DNA from: a bacterium D16-51
GTDB taxonomy: Bacteria > Bacillota > Clostridia > Lachnospirales > Lachnospiraceae
Direction: 5' to 3'
Length of the DNA stretch: 47,690 nt
Assembly: GCA_003612285.1 (NCBI GenBank)
Contig: RAYE01000047.1
Coordinates: forward strand, 1-47,690
Shown here: positions 7,871 to 16,000 of the stretch, piece by piece
Layout of the letters: each line of letters opens with the position of its first letter
How positions within the stretch are numbered: position 1 is the stretch's first letter
Translations under genes and position numbers: made by a program
Notes under the pieces: model-generated
What the model saw: the letters and a program-made list of their open reading frames with translations, nothing else
The model's database searches: none
Told to the model about the DNA's origin: nothing

Positions 7871-7903
7871 AGGAACTGTTAAGAATTAATTTGAACAGTT
7901 CCT
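7871..7903 (+). repeat. Hairpin at the start of the ABC transcript
   Basis: AGGAACTGTT (7871-7880) pairs perfectly with AACAGTTCCT (7894-7903). It begins at about the predicted transcription start, so the mRNA would open with this stem. No T-run follows. A related stem with TTAGGAACT/AGTTCCTAA follows truB. Confidence 0.5.
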
Positions 7904-7933
7904 TAAGAGTTTATTGGTGTCAGGAGGGGTAAA

Positions 7934-8599
7934 ATGCCAGTTATTTTAAAGGCTGCATCTTTAAAAAAGTATTATGGGAAAGAACCAAACATAACAAAAG
8001 CACTTGATGATGTCAGCATTGAAATTATGCAGGGGGAATTTGTTTCTATTATAGGGACAAGCGGCTCTGGGAAGTCGACGCTTTTAAATATGTTAGGGGG
8101 ATTAGACAATCCGACTTCAGGGAGCGTTGTAGTCCGCGGAAAAGAAATTGGGAAAATGAATGATGAACAGCTTTCGGTATTCAGGCGGCGGAATATTGGG
8201 TTTATTTTTCAGGATTACAATTTAGTGCCTATTTTAAATGTATACCAAAATATTATTTTGCCAATTGAGTTAGATGGAAATAAGGTTGATAAGGGATATA
8301 TAGATGAAATTGTCCATCTGCTCCATCTAGAGGAAAAACTATCTAATTTACCAAATAGCCTGTCTGGCGGGCAGCAGCAAAGAGTGGCGATTGCAAGAGC
8401 CTTGGCGGGTAAGCCGGCTATCATCCTGGCTGATGAGCCAACGGGGAACTTGGATTCTAAAACGAGCCAGGATGTGCTTTGCCTGTTAAAGGCGTCCTGC
8501 CAGCAGTTTCACCAGACACTTGTAATGATTACGCACAATCCTGAAATAGCAATTATGGCTGACCGAATGGTACGGATTGAAGATGGACATATTGTGTAA
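7934..8599 (+). CDS. ABC transporter ATP-binding protein, MacB/BceA type
   Basis: 221 residues. Walker A is GTSGSGKST (K47), the Q loop FIFQDYNLVP, the signature LSGGQQQRVAIARAL (from 143), Walker B IILADEPTGNLDS and the switch His ITHNP. The sequence is typical of the ATPase that works with FtsX-type permeases in peptide-antibiotic detoxification or lipoprotein release. The start at 7934 follows CAGGAGGGG at a good distance. It is followed by the permease gene after about 90 bases that hold a GCCGCC/GGCGGC hairpin. Expression is probably switched on through the upstream two-component pair. Confidence 0.95.
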   Translation: MPVILKAASLKKYYGKEPNITKALDDVSIEIMQGEFVSIIGTSGSGKSTLLNMLGGLDNPTSGSVVVRGKEIGKMNDEQLSVFRRRNIGFIFQDYNLVPILNVYQNIILPIELDGNKVDKGYIDEIVHLLHLEEKLSNLPNSLSGGQQQRVAIARALAGKPAIILADEPTGNLDSKTSQDVLCLLKASCQQFHQTLVMITHNPEIAIMADRMVRIEDGHIV

Positions 8600-8654
8600 A
8601 GATTGAGGGAAAGTGTGGGAAGATGCAAAAACAGCATTTTTCATTATTGTTTGT

Positions 8655-8669
8655 GCCGCCTGTGGCGGC
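8655..8669 (+). promoter_or_regulatory. GC-rich hairpin between ATPase and permease genes
   Basis: GCCGCC-TGT-GGCGGC is a perfect 6-bp stem in the 91-base gap, just upstream of the permease ribosome site (AGGAAGGG at 8675-8682). It could tune the ratio of ATPase to permease or protect the mRNA; that is inference. Confidence 0.4.
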
Positions 8670-8690
8670 ATGTTAGGAAGGGTGAAAGAT

Positions 8691-11246
8691 ATGTTACGGA
8701 ATAATAATAAGCGCTTCATAAGGTTTCTTTCCAAAGAATACATGAAAGCGAATAAATTAAGGAATGTCATTGCAATTGCTGCCATTATATTAACTACGGC
8801 AATGTTTGCTTCGGTAGTGACAGTCTATCAGGGGGTGGCAATTTCAATTCATGAACAAATGTTATATCAGAGTGGGAGCCGTTTTATGGTAGCCATACAG
8901 AATATACAAAAAGAAAAGAGCAGGTACATAAAAAATAATCCGCTGTTTTCGGAGGTTTATGAAAAGATTTATCTGGGTGAGGCAGGCAGCGGGAATACTA
9001 CATTGCCTGTCCTGTTTTATTATGCAGAGCAGGGATACCTTGATGGGATTTATATAGATTATCTTGATGGCGGTTATCCACTTGGGGAAAATGAGGTTCT
9101 TGTCCCAGAAACATATTTGGAGCAAAGTAACATATCTGCATCTGTTGGGGATGCTATCCTGCTTGATTATTCTGTAAATGGTGAAATACGCAAGAAAGAT
9201 ATGAAGATTTCAGGCATATATAAAGGGCATCCAAGCGAGGCGGCATTAAATATATATATTTCTAAAGATATTTATCATGGGGAAATGAAAGGGGTACAGC
9301 CTGCCAAGGATCATGAGATGAAGGCTGGCAGTGTGAGCTTATATGGGAACTTTTTGGATTCAGGGGATTTGGAAGGGAAGCAGGAACAGGTTTTAAGCTG
9401 TGCAGGATTTGATGCAGGGGCTTCTTATGGGGAAGCTGGATATATAGATTCTACAATAAATATAGCGTACCAGATGAATACAAAGCCTTCAAAGCAGGAA
9501 GTCAGGATGTTTGCTGTAATTGCCGCCATGATTTTATTTGCGGGATTTTTAATTATTTTCAATGTATTTAAGATTTCTGTTATGAAAGATGTGCAGATCT
9601 ATGGGCAGTTAAAAACGATAGGGGCTTCCCCAAAGCAGCTGAGGAGATTGGTAGGGTACCAGGCGCTGAGAATGGCATTTATTGGCATTCCAGCGGGCAC
9701 TCTGCTTGGGTGGTGCTTAGGGAATATATTTTTGCCGCTTCTTATGTCTGTCACGACTTTCCGGGATAGTCTGCTGATTTTGCCGGATTTCAGGATTATA
9801 TTGGCAACGGCCTTATTTTCTTTTGTTACCGTTTGGGTTAGCTGCAAAATTCCTGCCATTATTGTTTCTGGGCTATCGCCAATGCAATCGCTAAAATACC
9901 AGGGCAGGGAGAAGAGCAGCAAAAAAAAGTCCAGGCGGGGGAAAGAATCAAAAGCAAGGGTTTTGTGCATGGCAGTTACAAACCTTGCAGAGAATAAGGG
10001 CAGGACGTTTCTTGTAACAATTTCCATTGGATTAAGCATAGTCTTATTTAACAGTGTGTTGAATTTTACGTCTTCATTTAACAAAGAAACTTATATGCAG
10101 GGGCAGTCAGGTGCAGAATTTAATGTTTTTAATCCGACATTTGCTGCAGGGGCAAGGCTTTTCTTTGATGATACAGACGCGCTGCCAGAGGGGTTTTCAA
10201 AAGATATCACCTGTATTGCCGGAGTTAAAAATGGAGGATTTGTATATTTTCACGGAAGGCCTGCGGATGTTTTGGAGAGCAAAGAGCTTAGGAAAGACTA
10301 TTGTGGCGTTGTAACAGCAAAAATCCTGGAATTAAACGGGCGGCCTTATAGGAATGACCCGGTACAGGAAACCGGGCAGGCATTATATGGATTTGATGAA
10401 AATGTTTTAGGGCGTGTAACAGTGATTGAAGGGACTATGGATTATGAAAAATTAAGGACTGGTAAGTTTGTGATAGAGGCAATTATTTCAGATGATAATG
10501 GAGCTGATTTTACCAAGTCTATGCTTTCTGCCCATGCGGGGGACAAAATTTCTGCTGAGATCGAAGGGAAACCGCTTGACTATGAAGTATTGGCATGCGT
10601 TGCCGTCAACAGCAAGCTTATAGCGCCTGCACAGCCTGGAGAGGCTTCCTTTATGGTTCTTCCGTCAGAGGAATTTCTCAGATTATTTCCGGGCAGGCAG
10701 CCTGTACGATTTATATGCGATTCGCAGGAAGGCAAATATAACCAGGTGCAGTCTTATTTAGACAGGCAGATTTTACAAGGCATAAAAATCAGCTATGAAT
10801 CCAGCCGTTCCATTGGTGCAGAATTTGAAGTTTTTAAGGATGTGTATAAAATGGCCGGGAATATGTTTGCAGTTATATTTGGCGTCCTGGGGCTGTTAAA
10901 TTTGTTGAATACTATAATTGCAGGCGTTATCTCAAGGCAAAGGGAATTTGCTGTGATGCGGGGCATTGGCATGACGAAAAAACAACTGCGGAAACTGGTT
11001 GTTTACGAAGGGACAGGTTTTACAATATTGTCTGCTATAGCGGGCATATTTGTAAGCATGGCCATCTCTTTTACTGTAATCAGGGATTTGGCAGATGGCT
11101 TCTGGTTTTGCACCTACCGATTCACTGTCCTGCCTGCCGTATGTATTTCTGTCCCATATATTTTATTTGCTGCCTTGATATCAGTGTTTGTCAACAGGGT
11201 ATGGAATCAGGGTACAATTGTGGAAAAATTAAGGAGGGCGAGGTAA
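8691..11246 (+). CDS. Large FtsX-domain ABC permease of the Bce-like transporter
   Basis: 851 residues from the ATG at 8691, which has AGGAAGGG upstream; an in-frame GTG at 8613 is less likely because it runs through the intergenic hairpin. An N-terminal membrane helix (VIAIAAIILTTAMFASVVTV), an extracytoplasmic domain, a first three-helix FtsX block (FAVIAAMILFAGFLIIFNVF, then QLKTIGASPKQLRRLVGYQ), another helix with a second large external domain and a C-terminal FtsX block (EFAVMRGIGMTKKQLRKLV) are visible. The family extrudes or disengages peptides from membrane targets and, in Bce systems, signals to the kinase. The substrate is unknown. It ends 17 bases before a direct-repeat copy that bounds a toxin-antitoxin cassette. 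Confidence 0.88.
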   Translation: MLRNNNKRFIRFLSKEYMKANKLRNVIAIAAIILTTAMFASVVTVYQGVAISIHEQMLYQSGSRFMVAIQNIQKEKSRYIKNNPLFSEVYEKIYLGEAGSGNTTLPVLFYYAEQGYLDGIYIDYLDGGYPLGENEVLVPETYLEQSNISASVGDAILLDYSVNGEIRKKDMKISGIYKGHPSEAALNIYISKDIYHGEMKGVQPAKDHEMKAGSVSLYGNFLDSGDLEGKQEQVLSCAGFDAGASYGEAGYIDSTINIAYQMNTKPSKQEVRMFAVIAAMILFAGFLIIFNVFKISVMKDVQIYGQLKTIGASPKQLRRLVGYQALRMAFIGIPAGTLLGWCLGNIFLPLLMSVTTFRDSLLILPDFRIILATALFSFVTVWVSCKIPAIIVSGLSPMQSLKYQGREKSSKKKSRRGKESKARVLCMAVTNLAENKGRTFLVTISIGLSIVLFNSVLNFTSSFNKETYMQGQSGAEFNVFNPTFAAGARLFFDDTDALPEGFSKDITCIAGVKNGGFVYFHGRPADVLESKELRKDYCGVVTAKILELNGRPYRNDPVQETGQALYGFDENVLGRVTVIEGTMDYEKLRTGKFVIEAIISDDNGADFTKSMLSAHAGDKISAEIEGKPLDYEVLACVAVNSKLIAPAQPGEASFMVLPSEEFLRLFPGRQPVRFICDSQEGKYNQVQSYLDRQILQGIKISYESSRSIGAEFEVFKDVYKMAGNMFAVIFGVLGLLNLLNTIIAGVISRQREFAVMRGIGMTKKQLRKLVVYEGTGFTILSAIAGIFVSMAISFTVIRDLADGFWFCTYRFTVLPAVCISVPYILFAALISVFVNRVWNQGTIVEKLRRAR

Positions 11247-11262
11247 TGTATCGCTAAAAGTG

Positions 11263-11291
11263 ATTGGAAAGAGTACGGATTTTTTGCATAT
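11263..11291. repeat. Direct repeat, left copy, flanking the toxin-antitoxin cassette
   Basis: 29 bases, opening attggaaaga and closing tttgcatat, identical to 12054-12082. It lies just after the permease stop. Both copies have a frame open through the repeat that reads IGKSTDFLHI. Confidence 0.85.
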
Positions 11292-11369
11292 ATTAAGAAA
11301 GCATTGCCTTTGTGATAATATTCTGATAAAATTAAGATAGAATAAATGACGTGAAAGGAGTGTTTGAAT

Positions 11370-11630
11370 ATGATACAAATTCGACCTGTTTCTGACCTTA
11401 GAAATAAATTTCCAGAGATTGAAACCATTGTAAATAGTGGAACCCCTGTGTACCTTACAAAAAATGGATATGGTGCAATGGTTGTATTAAGTCTGGAAGA
11501 ATATGCAAGTCTGACAGACAGCATTGAAATGAAACTTGATGAAGCTGAAAGACAGGCAGCAATGACAGAAGAAAGACTTTCCCATGAAACAGTTTTTTGC
11601 AATGTAAGGAGTGCGGTACATGGAAAATAA
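11370..11630 (+). CDS. Type II antitoxin, Phd/YefM (RelB-like) family
   Basis: 86 residues beginning MIQIRPVSDLRNKFPEIETI, the usual Phd/YefM N-terminus that dimerises and binds DNA, followed by TPVYLTKNGYGAMVVLSLEEY. The C-terminal part, rich in Glu and Lys, would wrap the toxin. The ATG at 11370 has AAAGGAG nine bases upstream; the in-frame TTG at 11364 is too close to that site. The frame overlaps the toxin start by 11 bases, the usual arrangement for translational coupling. Autoregulation by the complex is expected from the family. The pair is bounded by a 29-bp direct repeat. Confidence 0.92.
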   Translation: MIQIRPVSDLRNKFPEIETIVNSGTPVYLTKNGYGAMVVLSLEEYASLTDSIEMKLDEAERQAAMTEERLSHETVFCNVRSAVHGK

Positions 11631-11934
11631 ATCCTATCAACTTAGGTATTTACCACTTTTTGAACAGGATTTAATCAGTACAGCAAATTACATTACTAAT
11701 GTTTTGAAAAATGAGGACGCAGCGTTGCATTTGATTGATGATGTGGAAACTGCCATTTTGGAAAGACTGAACAATCCTGTTGCTTTTGAACCGTATCGCT
11801 CTGCAAAAAAGCGTGATTATCCATACTATCGAATCTATGTGGGAAACTATGTAATTTATTATGTAGTCATTGATGATGTGATGGAAATACGCCGCTTGAT
11901 GTACGGAGCAAGAGATACGGACAGATATTTATAA
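11620..11934 (+). CDS. Type II toxin, RelE/ParE family
   Basis: 104 residues. The fold signature is seen as LPLFEQDLISTANYI near the start, then AILERLNNPVAFEPY and the beta-strand YPYYRIYVGNYVIYYVVIDDVMEIRRLMYGARD with typical R and Y residues near the C-terminus. RelE members cleave mRNA on the ribosome, whereas ParE members poison gyrase; the sequence alone does not decide, but the RIYVGNYVIYYVV and RRLMYGARD pattern is common in the RelE/ParE group of Firmicutes. The ATG at 11620 has TAAGGAG upstream and is preferred to a GTG at 11611. Confidence 0.9.
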   Translation: MENKSYQLRYLPLFEQDLISTANYITNVLKNEDAALHLIDDVETAILERLNNPVAFEPYRSAKKRDYPYYRIYVGNYVIYYVVIDDVMEIRRLMYGARDTDRYL

Positions 11935-11975
11935 TCAAGTAAAACTATGTAAGAGCGGTATGGATTGTCCGTAGG

Positions 11976-12092
11976 ATGGCCAACGATCAGCGCAGTAAAG
12001 CCCTCAAAGAATTGTCAGATACGTTTGATATACATTTCCAAAAAGATACAGACATTGGAAAGAGTACGGATTTTTTGCATATAATATTCTGA
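11976..12092 (+). pseudogene. Short orphan frame running through the right direct repeat
   Basis: ATG at 11976 opens a 38-codon frame (MANDQRSKALKELSDTFDI onward) that ends TGA at 12090-12092 and includes the second direct repeat as IGKSTDFLHI. No ribosome site precedes the ATG. It looks like the tail of a lost gene. I do not recognise the family. Confidence 0.3.
12054..12082. repeat. Direct repeat, right copy
   Basis: 29 bases identical to 11263-11291. The two copies are 791 bp apart and enclose the antitoxin, the toxin and a short orphan frame. A further stretch, ataatattctga, also recurs near both copies (about 11313 and 12081). Confidence 0.85.
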
Positions 12093-12127
12093 ATAATTAG
12101 TTTCGAGCAGATTAAAAGGAGTATAAT

Positions 12128-12895
12128 ATGGCGACAGTAATGATTGATGCGGGGCACGGAGGAAGAGACAATGGGGCGTCCTTTGAAGGAAGGACGGAGA
12201 AAAACGACACATTAAACCTTGCATTGGCAGTGGGGAATATTTTGGAAAATAATGGGGTAGATGTTCTGTATACCCGTACTACAGATGTTTACCAAAGCCC
12301 AAGTGAAAAGGCCGACATAGCAAACAGGAGCGATGCAGCGTATTTTATATCACTTCACCGTAACTCCAGTACAGAACCAGAGACATATTCCGGCGCGCAG
12401 ACACTGGTATATGCAGATGCCGGGATTCCAGCGCTATTTGCGGAAAATATAAACCGGGAGCTGGAGAAGGTCGGCTTTACAAACCTGGGTACAGAGGTCC
12501 GCCCGAATCTTGCAGTGCTGCGCAGAACAAATATGCCGGCGGCGCTTGTGGAGGTTGGTTTTATCAATACAGAAAAGGACAACAGGATATTTGACTTAAA
12601 ATTTCCGGAAGTTGCGCAGGCGATTGCGGATGGGATTTTAGAGACAATCCAGGGGGCGAACCTGGAGAGCAGTGAAGTGGACAGATACAGCATTGAGCTT
12701 GGGACATTTATGCACCATAACAATGCAGATGGGCTTGCAAAAAACGTACAGGAGGATGGCTATAGCTGTTATATTGAACCAGTCAGCAAGTGTTTCCGCG
12801 TATGCGCAGGAACATTTTCTGACCTTGGGGAGGCAAAAGAGGTACAAAAGCAGCTATTTGATAAAGGGTATGAAGCGAGGATCATTGAACGATAG
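12128..12895 (+). CDS. N-acetylmuramoyl-L-alanine amidase (Amidase_3) with SPOR domain
   Basis: 255 residues. The Amidase_3 domain (about 1-172) has the zinc ligands H10 (DAGHGG), E24 and H77 (ISLHRNS) and the catalytic Glu E142 (LVEVGFINTEKDN). A SPOR-like domain (about 178-255, YSIELGTFMHHNNADGLA to KGYEARIIE) should bind peptidoglycan lacking stem peptides. The enzyme cuts between muramic acid and L-alanine. No signal peptide is seen at this start, which follows AAAAGGAG closely, so export would need another route or cell lysis, as in some phage- and spore-related amidases. It precedes the amylase gene, which has its own promoter. Confidence 0.92.
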   Translation: MATVMIDAGHGGRDNGASFEGRTEKNDTLNLALAVGNILENNGVDVLYTRTTDVYQSPSEKADIANRSDAAYFISLHRNSSTEPETYSGAQTLVYADAGIPALFAENINRELEKVGFTNLGTEVRPNLAVLRRTNMPAALVEVGFINTEKDNRIFDLKFPEVAQAIADGILETIQGANLESSEVDRYSIELGTFMHHNNADGLAKNVQEDGYSCYIEPVSKCFRVCAGTFSDLGEAKEVQKQLFDKGYEARIIER

Positions 12896-12945
12896 AGATT
12901 TGGAAAAAGCTATTTCATGCGATGGATAAAAAAGTAAAATAGGAG

Positions 12946-12989
12946 TTGACAATTACTGGAAAATAAATTATGGTTATGGTAACGTTTCC
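12946..12989 (+). promoter_or_regulatory. Amylase promoter with LacI-family-like operator
   Basis: TTGACA (12946-12951), 17-bp spacer, TATGGT (12969-12974). Immediately after lies GGTAACGTTTCC (12978-12989), an imperfect palindrome centred on AACGTT, the usual form of operators bound by MalR/CcpA-like LacI-family proteins. Placed at about the transcription start, it would let such a protein block initiation. No regulator gene for it lies in the window. Confidence 0.6.
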
Positions 12990-13032
12990 GATCGAGAATA
13001 TTCGGCAGGAACGAAATTTTGCATGGAGAATT

Positions 13033-13058
13033 GCCGGAAGGAACCCCTTTTTTCCGGC
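13033..13058 (+). promoter_or_regulatory. Leader hairpin before the amylase ribosome site
   Basis: GCCGGAA (13033-13039) pairs with TTCCGGC (13052-13058), 26 bases before the GGGAGGAG ribosome site at about 13072. It lacks a following T-run. It may shape mRNA stability or translation. Confidence 0.4.
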
Positions 13059-13084
13059 GTTCTTCAGGAAAGGGAGGAGAACAA

Positions 13085-16000
13085 ATGGGCAAAAAAACCA
13101 TAACAAAGAGTTTAAGTATTTTGCTCTCGGCAGCAGTAGGAATTACCGGGATATCATTTCCTGCTGCTTCCAAAATTGCGGCGGCAGATTCAGCAAAGGC
13201 AGAGGTGAATGTTGACTCATTGCTGCAGGTAACAGTGGATGGAGGAAGTGCAAAAAATTTGCAGCTCTATTCCAACGGGGTATATGAGACGGCAGCGGAG
13301 ATGGAGGCTGGCACGCACAAGGTAACACTGCTCGTAGATGGTGTTGAGGCAGATACGGCTGACATTACGCTGTCGGAAAAAAAGACGGTATATTTACGCA
13401 GTAAGGACGGAAAAATGACAGACTCCGTAAATGATACCGGCTTTTACGGAAGTGCGACTTTAGTCGGCGGGTTTAATGACAAGCTGGTATTCAAAAAAGG
13501 GGACAGCACGTTTTCACTTGGCGACTGGAAGCAGGATGATGCAAAAGGGGACATGTCTTATGTTGGCGGCGGCATTTACAAAGAGACATTTACTCTGGAA
13601 GCGCCTGGCACAGACTATGAGGTAGCCTATGGGTATAAGGTTGCTTTTGACCATGCATGGGATTACAGCGTTGGCAATAACGGGGAGAATGTAACTTTGA
13701 CCATCCCTGCGGGTACGACACAGCTTACGGTATTTGCTGATTCCATCAATGGGACAGTTGGGGATTCTGTAAATACAAAGGGCTATGAGGTTGTACAGTC
13801 AAGTGGGACGTCTTATCAGGCAAAGGCATTTGAAATGAGCGTTTCCCTGATTGGACCTGTCAGGGGCCAGGAAGCAGATAACTGGGATGCTGCAAAGAAA
13901 GGGTATGAATTTACGCAGATTTCCCCAAATCTTTTTACCTATGGGAAAGTTTTTGAAAAGGCTGGAAGCTATGACTATAAAGCAGTCTTTGACTATGCGA
14001 ACTGGTATGAGAAGGAAGAAGGCAACAGAAGCTTTACGACAACATCTGATGGGAAATATGTCGTATTTTTGTATGATGCTTCTACCGGGTTTTTATATGA
14101 CAGCATCAACAATGCGGGCACAATTGCAGAACTCCTTGGGATGAAGGAGGCAGAGGCCGCTTCTGAAGTGGTTACAAATGCAAATGGGACGGCAAAGTTT
14201 GTACTGGCTTCTGACGTGAAAAAAGGGGACGAGGTAAAACTTGTTTACCAGCCTGTTGTAAAAAGTGGCAGTGCCTGGGGCTTTAAAGAAAATTCTGCCC
14301 CTTCTTCTGTTGTTCTGAAAGAAGGGAAGGACGGCAAAGGGGAATTTAACAATTCTTTTGTGTCAGATGAGCTTTTCTTTGGCGATGATGCCGTTGCAGT
14401 TGGGTATTATTACACGATTAATGGAAAAGAATACAATGCTGCAAAGGAAGATGCTGCAATTACAGTAGATGGAAAAGAAATAGGCCTGTTTGAGAGGGAG
14501 AAGTTTACCGGAAGGACAGTAAATGTGCCGGGGACGTTTCCGGGCAAGAGCTGGGATGCAGCTTCAAACCAGATGGAATATCTTGGGAATGGCCTTTACA
14601 GCTATACCTTTAAGGATGTTCCGGCGGCTAATTATGAATTTAAGATTTCTATGGGTTCCTGGGATGAAAACTATGGGCAGGACGGAATCAAGGATGGTTC
14701 TAATTACAGCCTTGCACTTGATAAGAAGCAGGATGTCACAGTGTATTACAGTGACTTAAATACTCATCTTGCTGTAACAAGCGTAAATTATAAATTTTCT
14801 AAAATCACTCTTTCCGGTACAGGGGTGGCAGAGACAGAGTTAAAGGATGCCGGGCTTACAGGGATTTACAGCGCGTCTGTTGAACTTGCCGCAGGGGAGT
14901 ACAAGGATGTAAAATATACCAGTGACGGGAAAGAATATGCCTGCGATGCATTTACTTTAACAGGGGCAAAGAATGTAACATTTTACTTTGACCCGGACAC
15001 AGAGGTTTATTATAATAACTCTTCTGATAAGACAGTGGAAGCAGACAAGGTTTTCTTTAATACAAAGGACAAGGCATATAAGAGTACATATGGCGCTGTT
15101 GCAGCAAAGGCAAAGACAGTCTTTACTGTGGCAGCCGGGAAAGATGTAACGGCCGCTAAGATGATTGTGAAAGGGCCGGAGGCAAAGAACCTGGATATGT
15201 CAGCAAAAGAAGACGGGGACAGCGTAAAATGGTCTGCTGAGGTTTCTTTTGATAAGGCTGGTCAGTATACTTACTTCTTTGTGCTTTATGCAGGGAGCAA
15301 TGTAAAGATTTACTGTGATGACGATGGTTATTATGGGGAAGGCCATGTAACGGATTTAACAGATTTAAAGCCTTATGATTTGGTTGTATATGAAGACGGT
15401 TTTAAAACGCCGGACTGGATGAAGAATGCGGTAATCTACCAGATTTTCCCAGACCGTTTCTATAATGGCGATACTTCAAATGACTATGCACAGAAAGAAG
15501 CGCGCGGGTCTGTCGGCTATGAATTTGTAGACAACTGGTATACCATACCGGAAAATCCAGAGCAGGAGGAAATGAACCCGGATACATACCCATCAAATGC
15601 ATTCCGCGGGGATGGCGAATGGAGCAATGAAATGTATGGCGGCGATTTAAAGGGAATTACGGAAAGGATTGGTTACTTAAAGGCGCTGGGCGTCAATGTA
15701 ATCTACTTAAACCCGGTATTTTCTTCTATTTCAAGCCACCGTTATGATACTAGCGACTATGCAGAGATTGATCCAATCCTTGGTGATTTGGGCGATTTTA
15801 CGGAGCTTGTAAAAATAGCAAAAGAAAATGATATGCATATCGTTTTGGACGGCGTGTTTAACCATGTCTCTGACGATTCTATCTATTTTGACCGCTACTA
15901 CAAATTCCTTGGGAAAGACGGCAACACTTCTGTAGGGGCTTACCCTTACTGGGCTTATGTATATGACTACATGGAAGAAAATAAGGCAGACCAGGCAACT

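Noticed and set aside
11263-12082. Insertion sequence carrying the toxin-antitoxin pair
   Set aside because: No transposase and no terminal inverted repeats are visible; only direct repeats, so a standard IS is not supported.
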